Below, one piece after another: positions 14,447 through 23,440 of a stretch of 64,000 nt of DNA; the stretch's first letter is position 1, and the number at the start of each line of letters is the position of its first letter. Made by a program: the position numbers and the translations under genes. Source of the stretch: Lacrimispora saccharolytica (GTDB lineage Bacteria; Bacillota; Clostridia; Lachnospirales; Lachnospiraceae); the NCBI GenBank assembly GCA_016899975.1, contig JACJJN010000015.1, forward strand, positions 1 to 64,000. Reading direction: 5' to 3'. The notes under the pieces are model-generated. The model had not been told where the DNA came from, did no database searches, and worked only from the letters and a program-made list of their open reading frames with translations.

Positions 14447-15190
14447 TTATCTTTTTCCAAGATGATAACAATTCACATAGGTTTTAAATTTTTCCAGATT
14501 CGTATTCAAGATCAATTCTTCCGGAAATTCCAGTTGTTTGACCAGCGCCCATGCATGTTCGTGGCTTCCCACTTTCGTGTCCGTATGGGCATCTGAATTC
14601 AACACCACCGGCACCTGATATTTCATACACCAGCGGAGCATTTCCGTATCATTTTTCACCGCATTCTGCCTGTTCCCTGTGCCATCCAGGGAATGGTCAT
14701 TGATCTCCAGCACAACGCCGCAGTCTTTTGCACCGCGCACCAGTTCCTGGTAATCTACCGGAAACCGCCCGTCATCCGGGTGGCCGATGATATTCACCAG
14801 CGGATTTTCCATTACCTTCCGATAAGCCCTCGTAATCTCAGCTTTTGTACCTTTCGGCATGCAGGGAACATGCATGCTGGCAATGGTCACATCCATCTTT
14901 TCCAGCAGCGACGGTTTCATATCCACCGTTCCCTCAAAATCCATAATATTCAGCTCCACACCAAACAGCAGTTCCACGCCGAACCGATGACGGAGCTGTG
15001 CCCGGTCGATCATCGGTGAATTCTCGAAATAGTACAGCGGTGTTGTTCCCTTCATACCGCTTCCGTGGTCCGTCACGCCAAGCAGAGACAGCCCCTTTTG
15101 CGCCGCCGCAGCCAGCATTTCATTGAGGGTATTGTATGCATGGCCGCTGGCCGTAGTGTGTGTATGTGTATCCAGATAATCTCTTCTCAT
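14447..15190 (-). CDS. PHP domain phosphatase (YcdX-like)
   Basis: A 247-residue PHP-fold hydrolase with the metal motifs in order: D-T-H-T-H near residues 7-11, T-D-H-G near 40, G-V-E-L, S-M-H-V-P, I-G-H-P-D and the final N-S-D-A-H. This set binds a trinuclear metal centre, and YcdX-like members hydrolyse phosphate esters. It overlaps the preceding sugar dehydrogenase by four bases (ATGA) with only a weak ribosome site, so translation is coupled. The coupling suggests it dephosphorylates or detoxifies an intermediate of the same sugar pathway; the substrate is unknown. Confidence 0.82.
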   Translation of the reverse strand: MRRDYLDTHTHTTASGHAYNTLNEMLAAAAQKGLSLLGVTDHGSGMKGTTPLYYFENSPMIDRAQLRHRFGVELLFGVELNIMDFEGTVDMKPSLLEKMDVTIASMHVPCMPKGTKAEITRAYRKVMENPLVNIIGHPDDGRFPVDYQELVRGAKDCGVVLEINDHSLDGTGNRQNAVKNDTEMLRWCMKYQVPVVLNSDAHTDTKVGSHEHAWALVKQLEFPEELILNTNLEKFKTYVNCYHLGKR

Positions 15191-16242
15191 TCTTCTGTTC
15201 CGATCCTGATTACTCCTTTTACGATATCCGCTTTGTTCTTCACACAGGAATCCAACGCGTTTTTGATATCATCCAGTTCAAAATAGTTGGTTACAACATC
15301 CTTGATATTGATCTTGCCCTGTGCAACTGCCTCGATGGCGATCGGATAAATATTGCGGTAACGGAATACCGTCTTAAAGGTCAGTTCTTTGTCCAGAGAC
15401 ATTCCGATCGGCAGTGTCATCTCTCCGCTTGCACTGTATCCGACAAATACGATGGTAGCGCCTTTCTTCGCGCCGCGGATCAGCTGGGACGCGGTGATCT
15501 GGTTTCCTGCCGTCTCTATTCCCAGGTCAAATCCTTTTCCATCCGTCAATTCTTTGATGCGTGCCACAGTGTCTTCTTCTTTTCCGTTGATCACCGCATC
15601 CGCACCCAGCTCCAATGCTTTCTGCAGCCGTTTTTCCATAACATCCACAACAATGACTTTCGTCACGCCCATAGCTTTTAAAGAAAGGAGGGTAACCAGG
15701 CCGATGCATCCTGCACCGGTTACCACTGCGGTCTGTCCCAGCTTTGCCTCGCCCTGGCGTGCCGCATGCATACCTACAGCCAGCGGCTCGATCAGCGCGC
15801 CTTCCAGTGTGCTCACATTATCCGGAAGTTTGAAGCACAGTCCTGCCTCATGCGCCACGTATTCCTGAAATACTCCGTCTACCGGCGGAGTTGCAAAAAA
15901 TACAACGTCTTCACAGAGATTGTATTTTCCGGATTTGCAGAACTCACACTGTCCACAGGTCTTTCCCGGTTCCATAGCGACACGGTCGCCGACCTTCAGG
16001 TTCTTTACGTTCGCTCCGACTTCCACTACAGTACCGCCTGCCTCATGTCCCAGAACGAACGGCGGTTTTACAACAAAATCACCAATGCGTCCGGACTCGT
16101 AATAGTGCAGATCGGAACCGCAGATTCCCACATATTCTACTTTTACCAGTACCTCGTCATCCTTTGGCTGCGGGATCAGACGCTCCTGAATCTCTACTTG
16201 CATGATGTCCGTCATTACCGCTGTCTTCATTGTTCCTTCCAT
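15187..16242 (-). CDS. zinc-dependent polyol/sugar dehydrogenase (sorbitol/xylitol dehydrogenase type)
   Basis: A 351-residue medium-chain dehydrogenase. The catalytic zinc region G-I-C-G-S-D-L-H-Y and G-H-E-A-G-G are present, the structural zinc loop is C-G-Q-C-E-F-C-K-S-G-K-Y-N-L-C, and the nucleotide site is G-A-G-C-I-G. Overall it matches L-iditol/xylitol 2-dehydrogenases that interconvert polyols and ketoses with NAD. GGAGG lies eight bases before the ATG. It sits 32 bases after the GH115 gene, so a role in pentitol or uronate-derived product handling from xylan is likely, but the substrate cannot be read. Confidence 0.85.
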   Translation of the reverse strand: MEGTMKTAVMTDIMQVEIQERLIPQPKDDEVLVKVEYVGICGSDLHYYESGRIGDFVVKPPFVLGHEAGGTVVEVGANVKNLKVGDRVAMEPGKTCGQCEFCKSGKYNLCEDVVFFATPPVDGVFQEYVAHEAGLCFKLPDNVSTLEGALIEPLAVGMHAARQGEAKLGQTAVVTGAGCIGLVTLLSLKAMGVTKVIVVDVMEKRLQKALELGADAVINGKEEDTVARIKELTDGKGFDLGIETAGNQITASQLIRGAKKGATIVFVGYSASGEMTLPIGMSLDKELTFKTVFRYRNIYPIAIEAVAQGKINIKDVVTNYFELDDIKNALDSCVKNKADIVKGVIRIGTEE

Positions 16243-16274
16243 CTCAATATCCTCCTTCTCTGTTTATCAAATTT

Positions 16275-19193
16275 TTATTTTACCCGGAAACTTTCCTCCG
16301 GTCCAAGATAGGACTGCTTCGGTTCCTGCCGATACAGGAGCAGCCGTTCCAGAACCAGCGGAGCGTCTGCGGCATAAATACGCAGGCTGTTCAGCCCCTC
16401 ATTCAGACGTACCTTCACTCTGCATCGATGCACCTGATTCAGTACACCCTGACACCAGTATTCACAGGTCGGATCTCCCGCATGATAACCGGCCGGAATC
16501 GTGTCGATCCGCCGAATCTCTTCCTCATTCAGAGCATAAGCCAGCTTCAGACCCTTTCCCTCATCCACAGGATTTCCAGGCGCACTCTGTATCTCCAGTA
16601 TATATTCTCCCGGCGTTTCTGTAAAGAGACGATACTCCAAAAACGGCGCCTTTTCCGCAGCGGAAAACTCCGCAGTCACAGGAAATACTTTCATACCTGA
16701 GCCATATCTTCCATAGTCTTCCAGCTGTATATAACCTGCAGGAACACCTTTCCACTCACCATCCTCTTTTCCCACAAAATGGGCAGGATCAATGACGAAG
16801 CCATCCGGCCCTTCCAGACAGGTTCCCGACGGAATCCCCTGCGTCTTCCACGCTTTGGCAAAGACCAGAATCCTCACTTTTTCTTTCTCTGTACATACAA
16901 ACAGTTCGCATGGACTGTCTTCGTTCTCCGGCGCAGAATATTTTTCCGGAAGAAATTTCAGTGTGAACGTGTCCTGTGTCTCTGTCCGCCCGCTGTCCAT
17001 AGAGGTCTCCAGCCAGCTGCAGCCGCCTTCAAGATGCCAGGAAATCTCTCCGGCACCTCCATTGGCAACCTGAATCTGAACGCTGGTACAGCCCGGGTAC
17101 ATGAAATCACGCACCAGAACATCGTCGCCGAAATAGTCATTGGTATGCACTTCCGTCTCATCTGCGCGGCTGACCAGAAGATAGGATTCCGGTTTTTCCT
17201 CCACAAAGCAGCGCACCGGATATTTCCAGTTTTCACTGTTCCACTTGGTAAAGCCGATGTGCTCTGCCATCTCCATTCCGCTCCATTTTCCGTCCAGGAT
17301 CCGGGCAAAATGTTCTGCCAGACGGCGGTCTTTTTCGATGCATTCTTTTATCTTCGCCCCCAACTCATTTGCCGCTGTCTTTCCCTGCTCCGCATAGAGA
17401 TGATTCATTCCTGCGTAAAGGTGCATCTGCAGAAGATTGGCGGTTCCTGCCGCCGGATAGTAAATCATTGACTCATAGGCATCACAGCATTCCGCCGGAA
17501 GAAGGCTGAGCACTTTCTCATTTTCCTGTTCCAGGCGGACTGCCCTCTGCAGCATCTTCCTGCCTTCCAGATAATGCGCCGGATGATAAATCCTGTCGTT
17601 CAGCGATTCCGGACGCCGAAGCCCGTTGAGCCGCACATATTCCTCGATCACACAGGCGATCCTCTCCTGCAGTGTGCTGTCCGCCTGCGGGAATATCGCC
17701 CTGACAGTTTCTCTGGTGTAACGGCCGGTCTGATTCGGCGCACTGGTTCCCCACTGCTCAAAGTCGTAAGCCAGCTTCATGAAGTAGCCCAGAAAGAATT
17801 CCTCAAACTTCAGATCACCCACATTGACGATCCACATCTGACGGACACCGTACTCCCATGCCTGGGTCATCTGCTCCCAGGTTCGGGTCAGCGGTGTGGA
17901 GCCTACCCACTCGTAGGAGATCGGACTTCCATGGTAATCCAGATGGTAATACATTCCGTATCCGCCGACACGCTCCCGGCGTTTTTCATCCGGCAGGAAA
18001 CGCATATTTCCGAAATTGTCTTCGCAGAGCATAACCGTCACACCATCCAGACCATCCCAGTCTTTCAGTCCCGGGGTATCCTTGTCCCCATAGTAATAAT
18101 CCTCCACTTCCTTATATACGGCAAGCAGCATCGGAACCTTGGACAGATCCGGGTTTACGTATTTCTGAATCAGTTTTTTCTGCTCACAGATAATATCCTT
18201 CAGTATCTCTATATTTTCCGCCAGAGAAGACTGACCCTCCAGGGCGCTGTCACGTTCCCCGCGCATACCGATGGTGATGAATTTCTCATGTCCTGCACTT
18301 CGTTTCAGACCGTCGGCCCAGTAATTCAGAAGGCCTTCTTTGTTTACCTTATAATTCCATGCCGTTCCATAAAGGGTATCCTCACCCTTTACCTTGTCCC
18401 ACTCCTCGCTGGCACGCATACAGGGCTCATGATGAGAGTTTCCGATGATAACGCCATATGCATCTGCCAGGTCCATACTTGCCATCCCTGGACCGTCCAG
18501 GAAAAAGGAGGATGTCCACATCGCCGGCCACAGATAATTGCCTTTCATACGGAGCAGCAGCTCAAATACATGGTCATACATTTCGGCATTGAAACCGCCG
18601 AAATGACGGAACGTCCAGTTTCCAAAGCATGGCCATTCATCGTTGATGAAGAATCCACGGAATTTTACCGACGGTTCCCTGGAAGTCATCGGCAGTTCTG
18701 TGACCATTCGCGTTTTTACGGAACTTTCTGTCTGACTCTGGCCTTCTCCATCGATAAACTGAATCCTGTCATATTTCTCAGGCGCCGCATCTCCAAAATA
18801 TACGAACGGCGTTACGCCAATGAGTTCAGAAAGCTGAAACAGACCATAGATCGTTCCCCGTTTGTCGCTTCCCGCAACTACAAGAGCGCGTTCCACGCCT
18901 TCTGCCGGTTTCTCCACAAACCGAATGGAAAATACCTCCCATTTGCCGCGCACATCCGCAAGGTCAAGTCTGCCCTGTCGTTCCATCTCCTCCAGAAGAG
19001 AACTGTGTCCAACGGTTGCCGCAAAAATCACTGTCTCCTCTTCGCAAACAGTTTCAACGATTTCCGGCTTCGCGCCGCAGACTTTCTCAAAATCCTGAGC
19101 TACCTTTTCCGCTGTCTTTTTTACGCCCGGAAGCGCTTCCGGTTCCAGATAAAAAACGAGTTTCTTCCCTCTTTCAAACGTTATGTTTTCCAT
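16275..19193 (-). CDS. GH115 xylan alpha-1,2-glucuronidase, cytoplasmic
   Basis: A 972-residue GH115 enzyme, which removes (4-O-methyl-)glucuronic acid from xylan or long xylo-oligosaccharides. Conserved blocks are clear: K-R-G-T-I-Y-G-L-F-Q-L-S-E near residue 135, F-R-G-F-F-I-N-D-E-W-P, M-K-G-N-Y-L-W-P-A-M-W, the G-N-S-H-H-E-P-C-M-R segment, G-M-R-G-E-R-D, and C-E-D-N-F-G-N. The family C-terminal beta-sandwich follows. There is no signal peptide, so it acts on imported oligosaccharides. The start is the ATG at 19193, preceded by AAAGGA; a longer upstream frame has no ribosome site. It is part of the minus-strand xylan cluster. Confidence 0.92.
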   Translation of the reverse strand: MENITFERGKKLVFYLEPEALPGVKKTAEKVAQDFEKVCGAKPEIVETVCEEETVIFAATVGHSSLLEEMERQGRLDLADVRGKWEVFSIRFVEKPAEGVERALVVAGSDKRGTIYGLFQLSELIGVTPFVYFGDAAPEKYDRIQFIDGEGQSQTESSVKTRMVTELPMTSREPSVKFRGFFINDEWPCFGNWTFRHFGGFNAEMYDHVFELLLRMKGNYLWPAMWTSSFFLDGPGMASMDLADAYGVIIGNSHHEPCMRASEEWDKVKGEDTLYGTAWNYKVNKEGLLNYWADGLKRSAGHEKFITIGMRGERDSALEGQSSLAENIEILKDIICEQKKLIQKYVNPDLSKVPMLLAVYKEVEDYYYGDKDTPGLKDWDGLDGVTVMLCEDNFGNMRFLPDEKRRERVGGYGMYYHLDYHGSPISYEWVGSTPLTRTWEQMTQAWEYGVRQMWIVNVGDLKFEEFFLGYFMKLAYDFEQWGTSAPNQTGRYTRETVRAIFPQADSTLQERIACVIEEYVRLNGLRRPESLNDRIYHPAHYLEGRKMLQRAVRLEQENEKVLSLLPAECCDAYESMIYYPAAGTANLLQMHLYAGMNHLYAEQGKTAANELGAKIKECIEKDRRLAEHFARILDGKWSGMEMAEHIGFTKWNSENWKYPVRCFVEEKPESYLLVSRADETEVHTNDYFGDDVLVRDFMYPGCTSVQIQVANGGAGEISWHLEGGCSWLETSMDSGRTETQDTFTLKFLPEKYSAPENEDSPCELFVCTEKEKVRILVFAKAWKTQGIPSGTCLEGPDGFVIDPAHFVGKEDGEWKGVPAGYIQLEDYGRYGSGMKVFPVTAEFSAAEKAPFLEYRLFTETPGEYILEIQSAPGNPVDEGKGLKLAYALNEEEIRRIDTIPAGYHAGDPTCEYWCQGVLNQVHRCRVKVRLNEGLNSLRIYAADAPLVLERLLLYRQEPKQSYLGPEESFRVK

Positions 19194-19369
19194 GATGTCC
19201 TTTCTCTTTGTTTTCCCGCAAAAAATTCCTATCGCTCTGCTGGAAAACAGTATTTTATATTTGGTTTTTTTCATTATAAACGGGTCCCGGCAGAGCTTCT
19301 CTGACACTTTTGCTCTTCTTCTTTCACATATTGCTCTTCGCCAAACTGCCTCAATAATGCCAGAAAAGC

Positions 19370-19390
19370 CTGTCCGCTTGCCGCGGACAG
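19370..19390 (-). terminator. terminator behind the binding-protein remnant
   Basis: CTGTCCGC and GCGGACAG pair around a five-base loop and are followed on the minus strand by GCTTTTC. It lies in the 242-base gap before GH115. Confidence 0.55.
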
Positions 19391-19435
19391 ACTTCCCTCA
19401 ATTCTGCTCAGAAACAAATTTCCGTCAGATTTTTA

Positions 19436-19846
19436 TTACATTCCAAGAAGATCCTTGGTATTCTGGAAGATTTCGTTTGCCATATCAACGTACTCCGTCG
19501 ATCCTTTGGCCTCGCACTGAGATACGTAAGAATCCCAATCGGCTTCAAGGTCAAGCTCTCCGGTAATAAACTGGAGTGCGGACTGGTTGACATAGTCCAT
19601 CAGGTTGGTCTGGATCAGGCTCAGTTCTTCCTTCTCCTCCTCGTTGGACATAATCGGCGGATCAAGCTGCTGCGGCTCTGTACTGTTCAGAACACGCTCA
19701 TTCCAGTCTTTCTCGCCCTCTGTGAACTTGGAGAATCTCAGCCATTCGGAACCGCCGTATGCAAACACGCCGCCTCCAAAACCGTAATCAACATTCAGCT
19801 GCTTGGATGCATCCGGGTTGATACCATTGTAATAGATATCGGAATT
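19436..19846 (-). pseudogene. C-terminal remnant of an ABC sugar-binding lipoprotein
   Basis: About 137 codons correspond to the C-terminal end of a large (LplA-like) solute-binding protein: G-F-G-G-G-V-F-A-Y-G-G, then W-L-R-F-S-K-F-T-E-G and D-W-N-E-R-V-L, and a final D-W-D-S-Y-V ... E-I-F-Q-N-T. The remaining ~400 residues, signal peptide and permease genes are absent. The frame extends a few codons upstream to an ATG at 19867, but no ribosome site is present. It is the trace of a xylo-oligosaccharide importer deleted from between GH2 and GH115. Confidence 0.75.
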
Positions 19847-19909
19847 CAGTAAAAAGAAAAAATGCATTCGGCCAATTCGTCATTTCTACTTGCGCCCATT
19901 GACCAAACG

Positions 19910-22900
19910 CTATTTCACGAACCTGAACCAGTGAAAATCGAAATTACTTCCCGGCAGGAAGACAAAACTCACATTCCAGGTGCCACTGACCGGCTGCAGC
20001 GAAAATTCCTGCTCTGTCTCCTGTTCCGAATGGCAAAATTCGACAATTTGTGTAATTTCTTCCTCTTCCGAGGTAAATCGGATCTGGATCATATTCTTTT
20101 CCATCGGTGTGTAACCGCAGACCACGATGCCGGAGGCTCCCTGCTCTCCCATATCCATGTCCGTGTATTCCAGCGTTACGTTATTGCCGATCTCAGTTAC
20201 CCGGTCTTCCTTCCGGCAGAAGCTGTCCCCATAAAGGTGATCGCTCTCAACTGCCAAAAGCTTTTCATACGCCTTCTCCAGCCTGGTAAAAGAAAATCCT
20301 TTCAGATGGATCTTGGCATGAAGGACAAAACAGATACTGGTGATCCCTTTCAGCCGTTTTTTCAGCCGGTAGGTCTCCGGCTGATAGGTATTCCAGATTG
20401 ACGGCTTCTGATAATGCAGTTCACCGATCCGTTCGCTGCCTTCTTCTCCCGGCATTCCTTCATAAACCAGGATCTCGTAATCTTCATCTGTCAGCGCGAA
20501 GATTGGAAGCTGGATCTCATCGGACCCGAAGGGACCGAAATCCAGATTGTGAAATCCTACCTGCGTCTCTCCATCCCGTGATGTTGCCACGCCATGCTCG
20601 TTTCCATTGGAGGCAGTCCCCTGTACATAGTCGTAAAGGCCTCCGGCGATGAAACCATATGGATCCAGATATGCCTCTCCAAAACCGTTGACCGAAAAAT
20701 TCATCTCCGAGATAATCCGTATACCCTGTGTCCCTGACTTTGACATGCAGCGCAGACGGAACTCTCCGTCGCTGACTGCGGTGACCTTTGCGCAGTTTCC
20801 GCTGCTTTCCACTTTTGCCAGATTGGACGGAATCCCGCCATCATCCACAACGCTCCAGATCACTTCCCGGTCCAGCGCATTCTCCGGACAAATTTGTGCA
20901 GTCACTTCTGTCCATGCATTCTCCGGAGTCAGAATGGTTCCGTTGGAAGCCTGAAGCCTCAGCGCCCGTACCGGTATGTCTTCACAGTATTGTTCTGTTT
21001 CCTTCTGCGCACGGCTTTCATCGATCCTCCAGGCATCCGCTCCAATACCTTCCTCTGTCTCACAGGCTTCAGCCTGCAGGACTACCGTGGCAGGCTCCAT
21101 ACCGCTGGAAGAAATCTCCACCTTGATCTCCCCAGGCTCAGTGCCTGCCGCCACCACCGCCAGCAGTTTTCCGCTGAACAGACGGCGGCTTATGGTCTTA
21201 TACTCTTCCCGGTCGGTACTGTCACCATTGTCCAGTCCGGCAAGATATCCTTTTCCGCTCACCCGGACAAACACGCGGCTGGTCGCATTTTCCACCGGAT
21301 GTCCGTCCCGGTCTTCCATCGAGATTTCCAGAAAAGCAAGATCTCTTCCATCTGCTTTCAGTACCGTGCGGTCCGGTTTCACCGAAATCTTTTCCGCCTC
21401 TCCGAAAGAATATCTCGTCTCGCTGGCAATCTCATTTCCATATTCATCATAAGCTTTCGCTGTGATCTCTCCCGGCTCAAAAGGCAGCTGCCAGTGCCCG
21501 GACAGTTCTTTTTCACTTCCATGTGCATGATCGATCTCAAAAGTCCCCTGGCTTCGGCCGTTCATAAACAGCTCTACCAGCGGGGCATTGGAGCAGACAC
21601 GCACATCGATCAGCTGGCCCTCATTGAAATCCCAGTAAGGGAACAGATGCACCATCGGATGCTTCCGGTAATCGGTCCATTCCGCCTGATAGATATAGTA
21701 AGAATCCTTCGGAAAACCTGCTGTATCCAGCTGTCCGAAATAGGAATTCCTGGTATGATATGGAGTCGGCTCCCCAATATAATCAAATCCTGTCCAGAGG
21801 AACTGTCCGCAGGAAAACGCGTGGTCCCTCTCAGCAATCACACATGCCTCGGAAGATTTTGCCCCCCAGCTGGTCGTGGAATTGCCAAGTGCCGAACACT
21901 GCTCATCCACATCCGCCAATACGGACTGGCTGTACGGGAAACGATAGATTCCCCGGCTCTGTACCGTGGAAGCAGTCTCACTTCCATAAATGATCCAGTC
22001 CGGATGCTTCTTGTGGTGTTCGTCATAATATTTCTCCGAATAATTATAACCGGCCACTTTTACCAGATCCGCACACTTCTGGGCGTTCTCCCACGGCATG
22101 TAGTTGGAACCAATGGTGATTTCCGCATTTTTACGGGGATCGTGGATCCGTACTTCACGCATCAGATCTTTCGTAACTTCCTGTCCCCGTTCGCTGACGT
22201 GGGTATCATAAATCTCATTTCCGATGCTCCACAGGATCAGGCTGGGATGGTTCCGGTCCCGGCGCACCCAGCTCGCCACATCTTTCGGATACCATTCCGG
22301 AAAGAAACGCCCGTAATCATATGGATTTTTGGGACGCTCCCACATATCAAACGCCTCAGACACTACGAGAAATCCCATGGAATCCGCCAGTTCCATCACG
22401 TCCGGAGCAAACATATTGTGGGTAAGTCGGAGGGCATTCACGCCCATGGCTTTCAGTTTTTCCAGCTTCCGCTCCATCGCCCGGTGATTGTATGCCGCGC
22501 CGAGGCAGCCAAGGTCATGGTGTTCACATACACCGTTGAGCTTTACTTTGCTGCCGTTCAGCAGAAATCCCTGATCCGGACGGAATTCTTTTGTACAGAA
22601 ACCGATCGTATCACGTTCCGCCTGTACACATTCCCCCTCCAGATAAAGCTCCGTTTTCAGATCATACAGATGCGGATGTTCCACCGACCAGCACTTTACC
22701 TTTGGAACCGCCACTGTATTGGTGATTGTCTGAATACCTTCCTGCCCCCGGGCCTCTACCACAAACTCTCCGGCTCCCTTTTCATCCAGCGGCATTGCCT
22801 TCCCGCTCTCACGTTCCGTCAGTGTATACCGGATCTCACCTTTCTGGCGGAAAATTCCCTCGGTGCTGATCTCCATCTCCCAGCTTCCGTTTCCAGCCGG

Positions 22901-23413
22901 TCGTACAGAGATGTAACTTCCATCCGAAACCAGATAGGTCTGTTTCACCACTTTCAACCAGACATCACGATAGATGCCTGCACCTGAGTACCAGCGGCTG
23001 TTGGGGCTCTGGAAATTCACACTCACCATGATCTCATTTTCTCCGTCCTTCAGCCGACCGGCCAAAGGCACTTCAAAGGTGGAATACCCATATTTCCACT
23101 CCATGGCTCTCTCTCCGTTTACATAGATCACACTGTCCATGTAAACGCCTTCAAATCTCAGAAATGCAATCTCATCTTCCCCTGGTCGGTAAACGAAACG
23201 TTTCCGATACCATCCGGTTCCGTTTTCATACAAATCTGTCCCCTGAAAGATCAGCCAGTCATGAGGAAGCCCAACCGGAACAAACACTTCCGGATGCTGC
23301 TTCACCTCCTCACAGGAAGTGAACAGCGGCTGTTTGGCAAATTCCCATCCATCGTTAAACAGATGTGTTCCTGTTCCGTAGTATCCCATACTGCGGTTTG
23401 TCTCAGTTTTCAT
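19910..23413 (-). CDS. GH2 family glycoside hydrolase with DUF4982 and extra C-terminal domains
   Basis: A 1167-residue GH2 enzyme. The sugar-binding jelly roll (to ~160), Ig-like domain and TIM barrel are present. The acid/base is E400 in S-I-G-N-E-I and the nucleophile E479 in Y-G-S-E-T-A-S. A DUF4982 domain follows (F-P-Y-W-D-F-N-E-G-Q ... L-F-M-N-G-R-S), then Big-like and carbohydrate-binding-type domains. There is no signal peptide. Annotation as beta-galactosidase is common for this layout, but in this xylan locus the substrate could be a side-chain sugar. AGGAG precedes the ATG. It lies 27 bases after the esterase gene in the same transcript. Confidence 0.87.
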   Translation of the reverse strand: MKTETNRSMGYYGTGTHLFNDGWEFAKQPLFTSCEEVKQHPEVFVPVGLPHDWLIFQGTDLYENGTGWYRKRFVYRPGEDEIAFLRFEGVYMDSVIYVNGERAMEWKYGYSTFEVPLAGRLKDGENEIMVSVNFQSPNSRWYSGAGIYRDVWLKVVKQTYLVSDGSYISVRPAGNGSWEMEISTEGIFRQKGEIRYTLTERESGKAMPLDEKGAGEFVVEARGQEGIQTITNTVAVPKVKCWSVEHPHLYDLKTELYLEGECVQAERDTIGFCTKEFRPDQGFLLNGSKVKLNGVCEHHDLGCLGAAYNHRAMERKLEKLKAMGVNALRLTHNMFAPDVMELADSMGFLVVSEAFDMWERPKNPYDYGRFFPEWYPKDVASWVRRDRNHPSLILWSIGNEIYDTHVSERGQEVTKDLMREVRIHDPRKNAEITIGSNYMPWENAQKCADLVKVAGYNYSEKYYDEHHKKHPDWIIYGSETASTVQSRGIYRFPYSQSVLADVDEQCSALGNSTTSWGAKSSEACVIAERDHAFSCGQFLWTGFDYIGEPTPYHTRNSYFGQLDTAGFPKDSYYIYQAEWTDYRKHPMVHLFPYWDFNEGQLIDVRVCSNAPLVELFMNGRSQGTFEIDHAHGSEKELSGHWQLPFEPGEITAKAYDEYGNEIASETRYSFGEAEKISVKPDRTVLKADGRDLAFLEISMEDRDGHPVENATSRVFVRVSGKGYLAGLDNGDSTDREEYKTISRRLFSGKLLAVVAAGTEPGEIKVEISSSGMEPATVVLQAEACETEEGIGADAWRIDESRAQKETEQYCEDIPVRALRLQASNGTILTPENAWTEVTAQICPENALDREVIWSVVDDGGIPSNLAKVESSGNCAKVTAVSDGEFRLRCMSKSGTQGIRIISEMNFSVNGFGEAYLDPYGFIAGGLYDYVQGTASNGNEHGVATSRDGETQVGFHNLDFGPFGSDEIQLPIFALTDEDYEILVYEGMPGEEGSERIGELHYQKPSIWNTYQPETYRLKKRLKGITSICFVLHAKIHLKGFSFTRLEKAYEKLLAVESDHLYGDSFCRKEDRVTEIGNNVTLEYTDMDMGEQGASGIVVCGYTPMEKNMIQIRFTSEEEEITQIVEFCHSEQETEQEFSLQPVSGTWNVSFVFLPGSNFDFHWFRFVK

Positions 23414-23440
23414 AATATCCAGTATCTCCTATTGTTGTAA

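Noticed and set aside
17574-19304. Long plus-strand open frame opposite GH115
   Set aside because: It is antisense to clear GH115 coding sequence and has no ribosome site or family-like motifs.
20894-22987. Very long plus-strand open frame opposite GH2
   Set aside because: It is a shadow of the GH2 codons, with Arg/His/Phe-rich composition and no recognisable domain.
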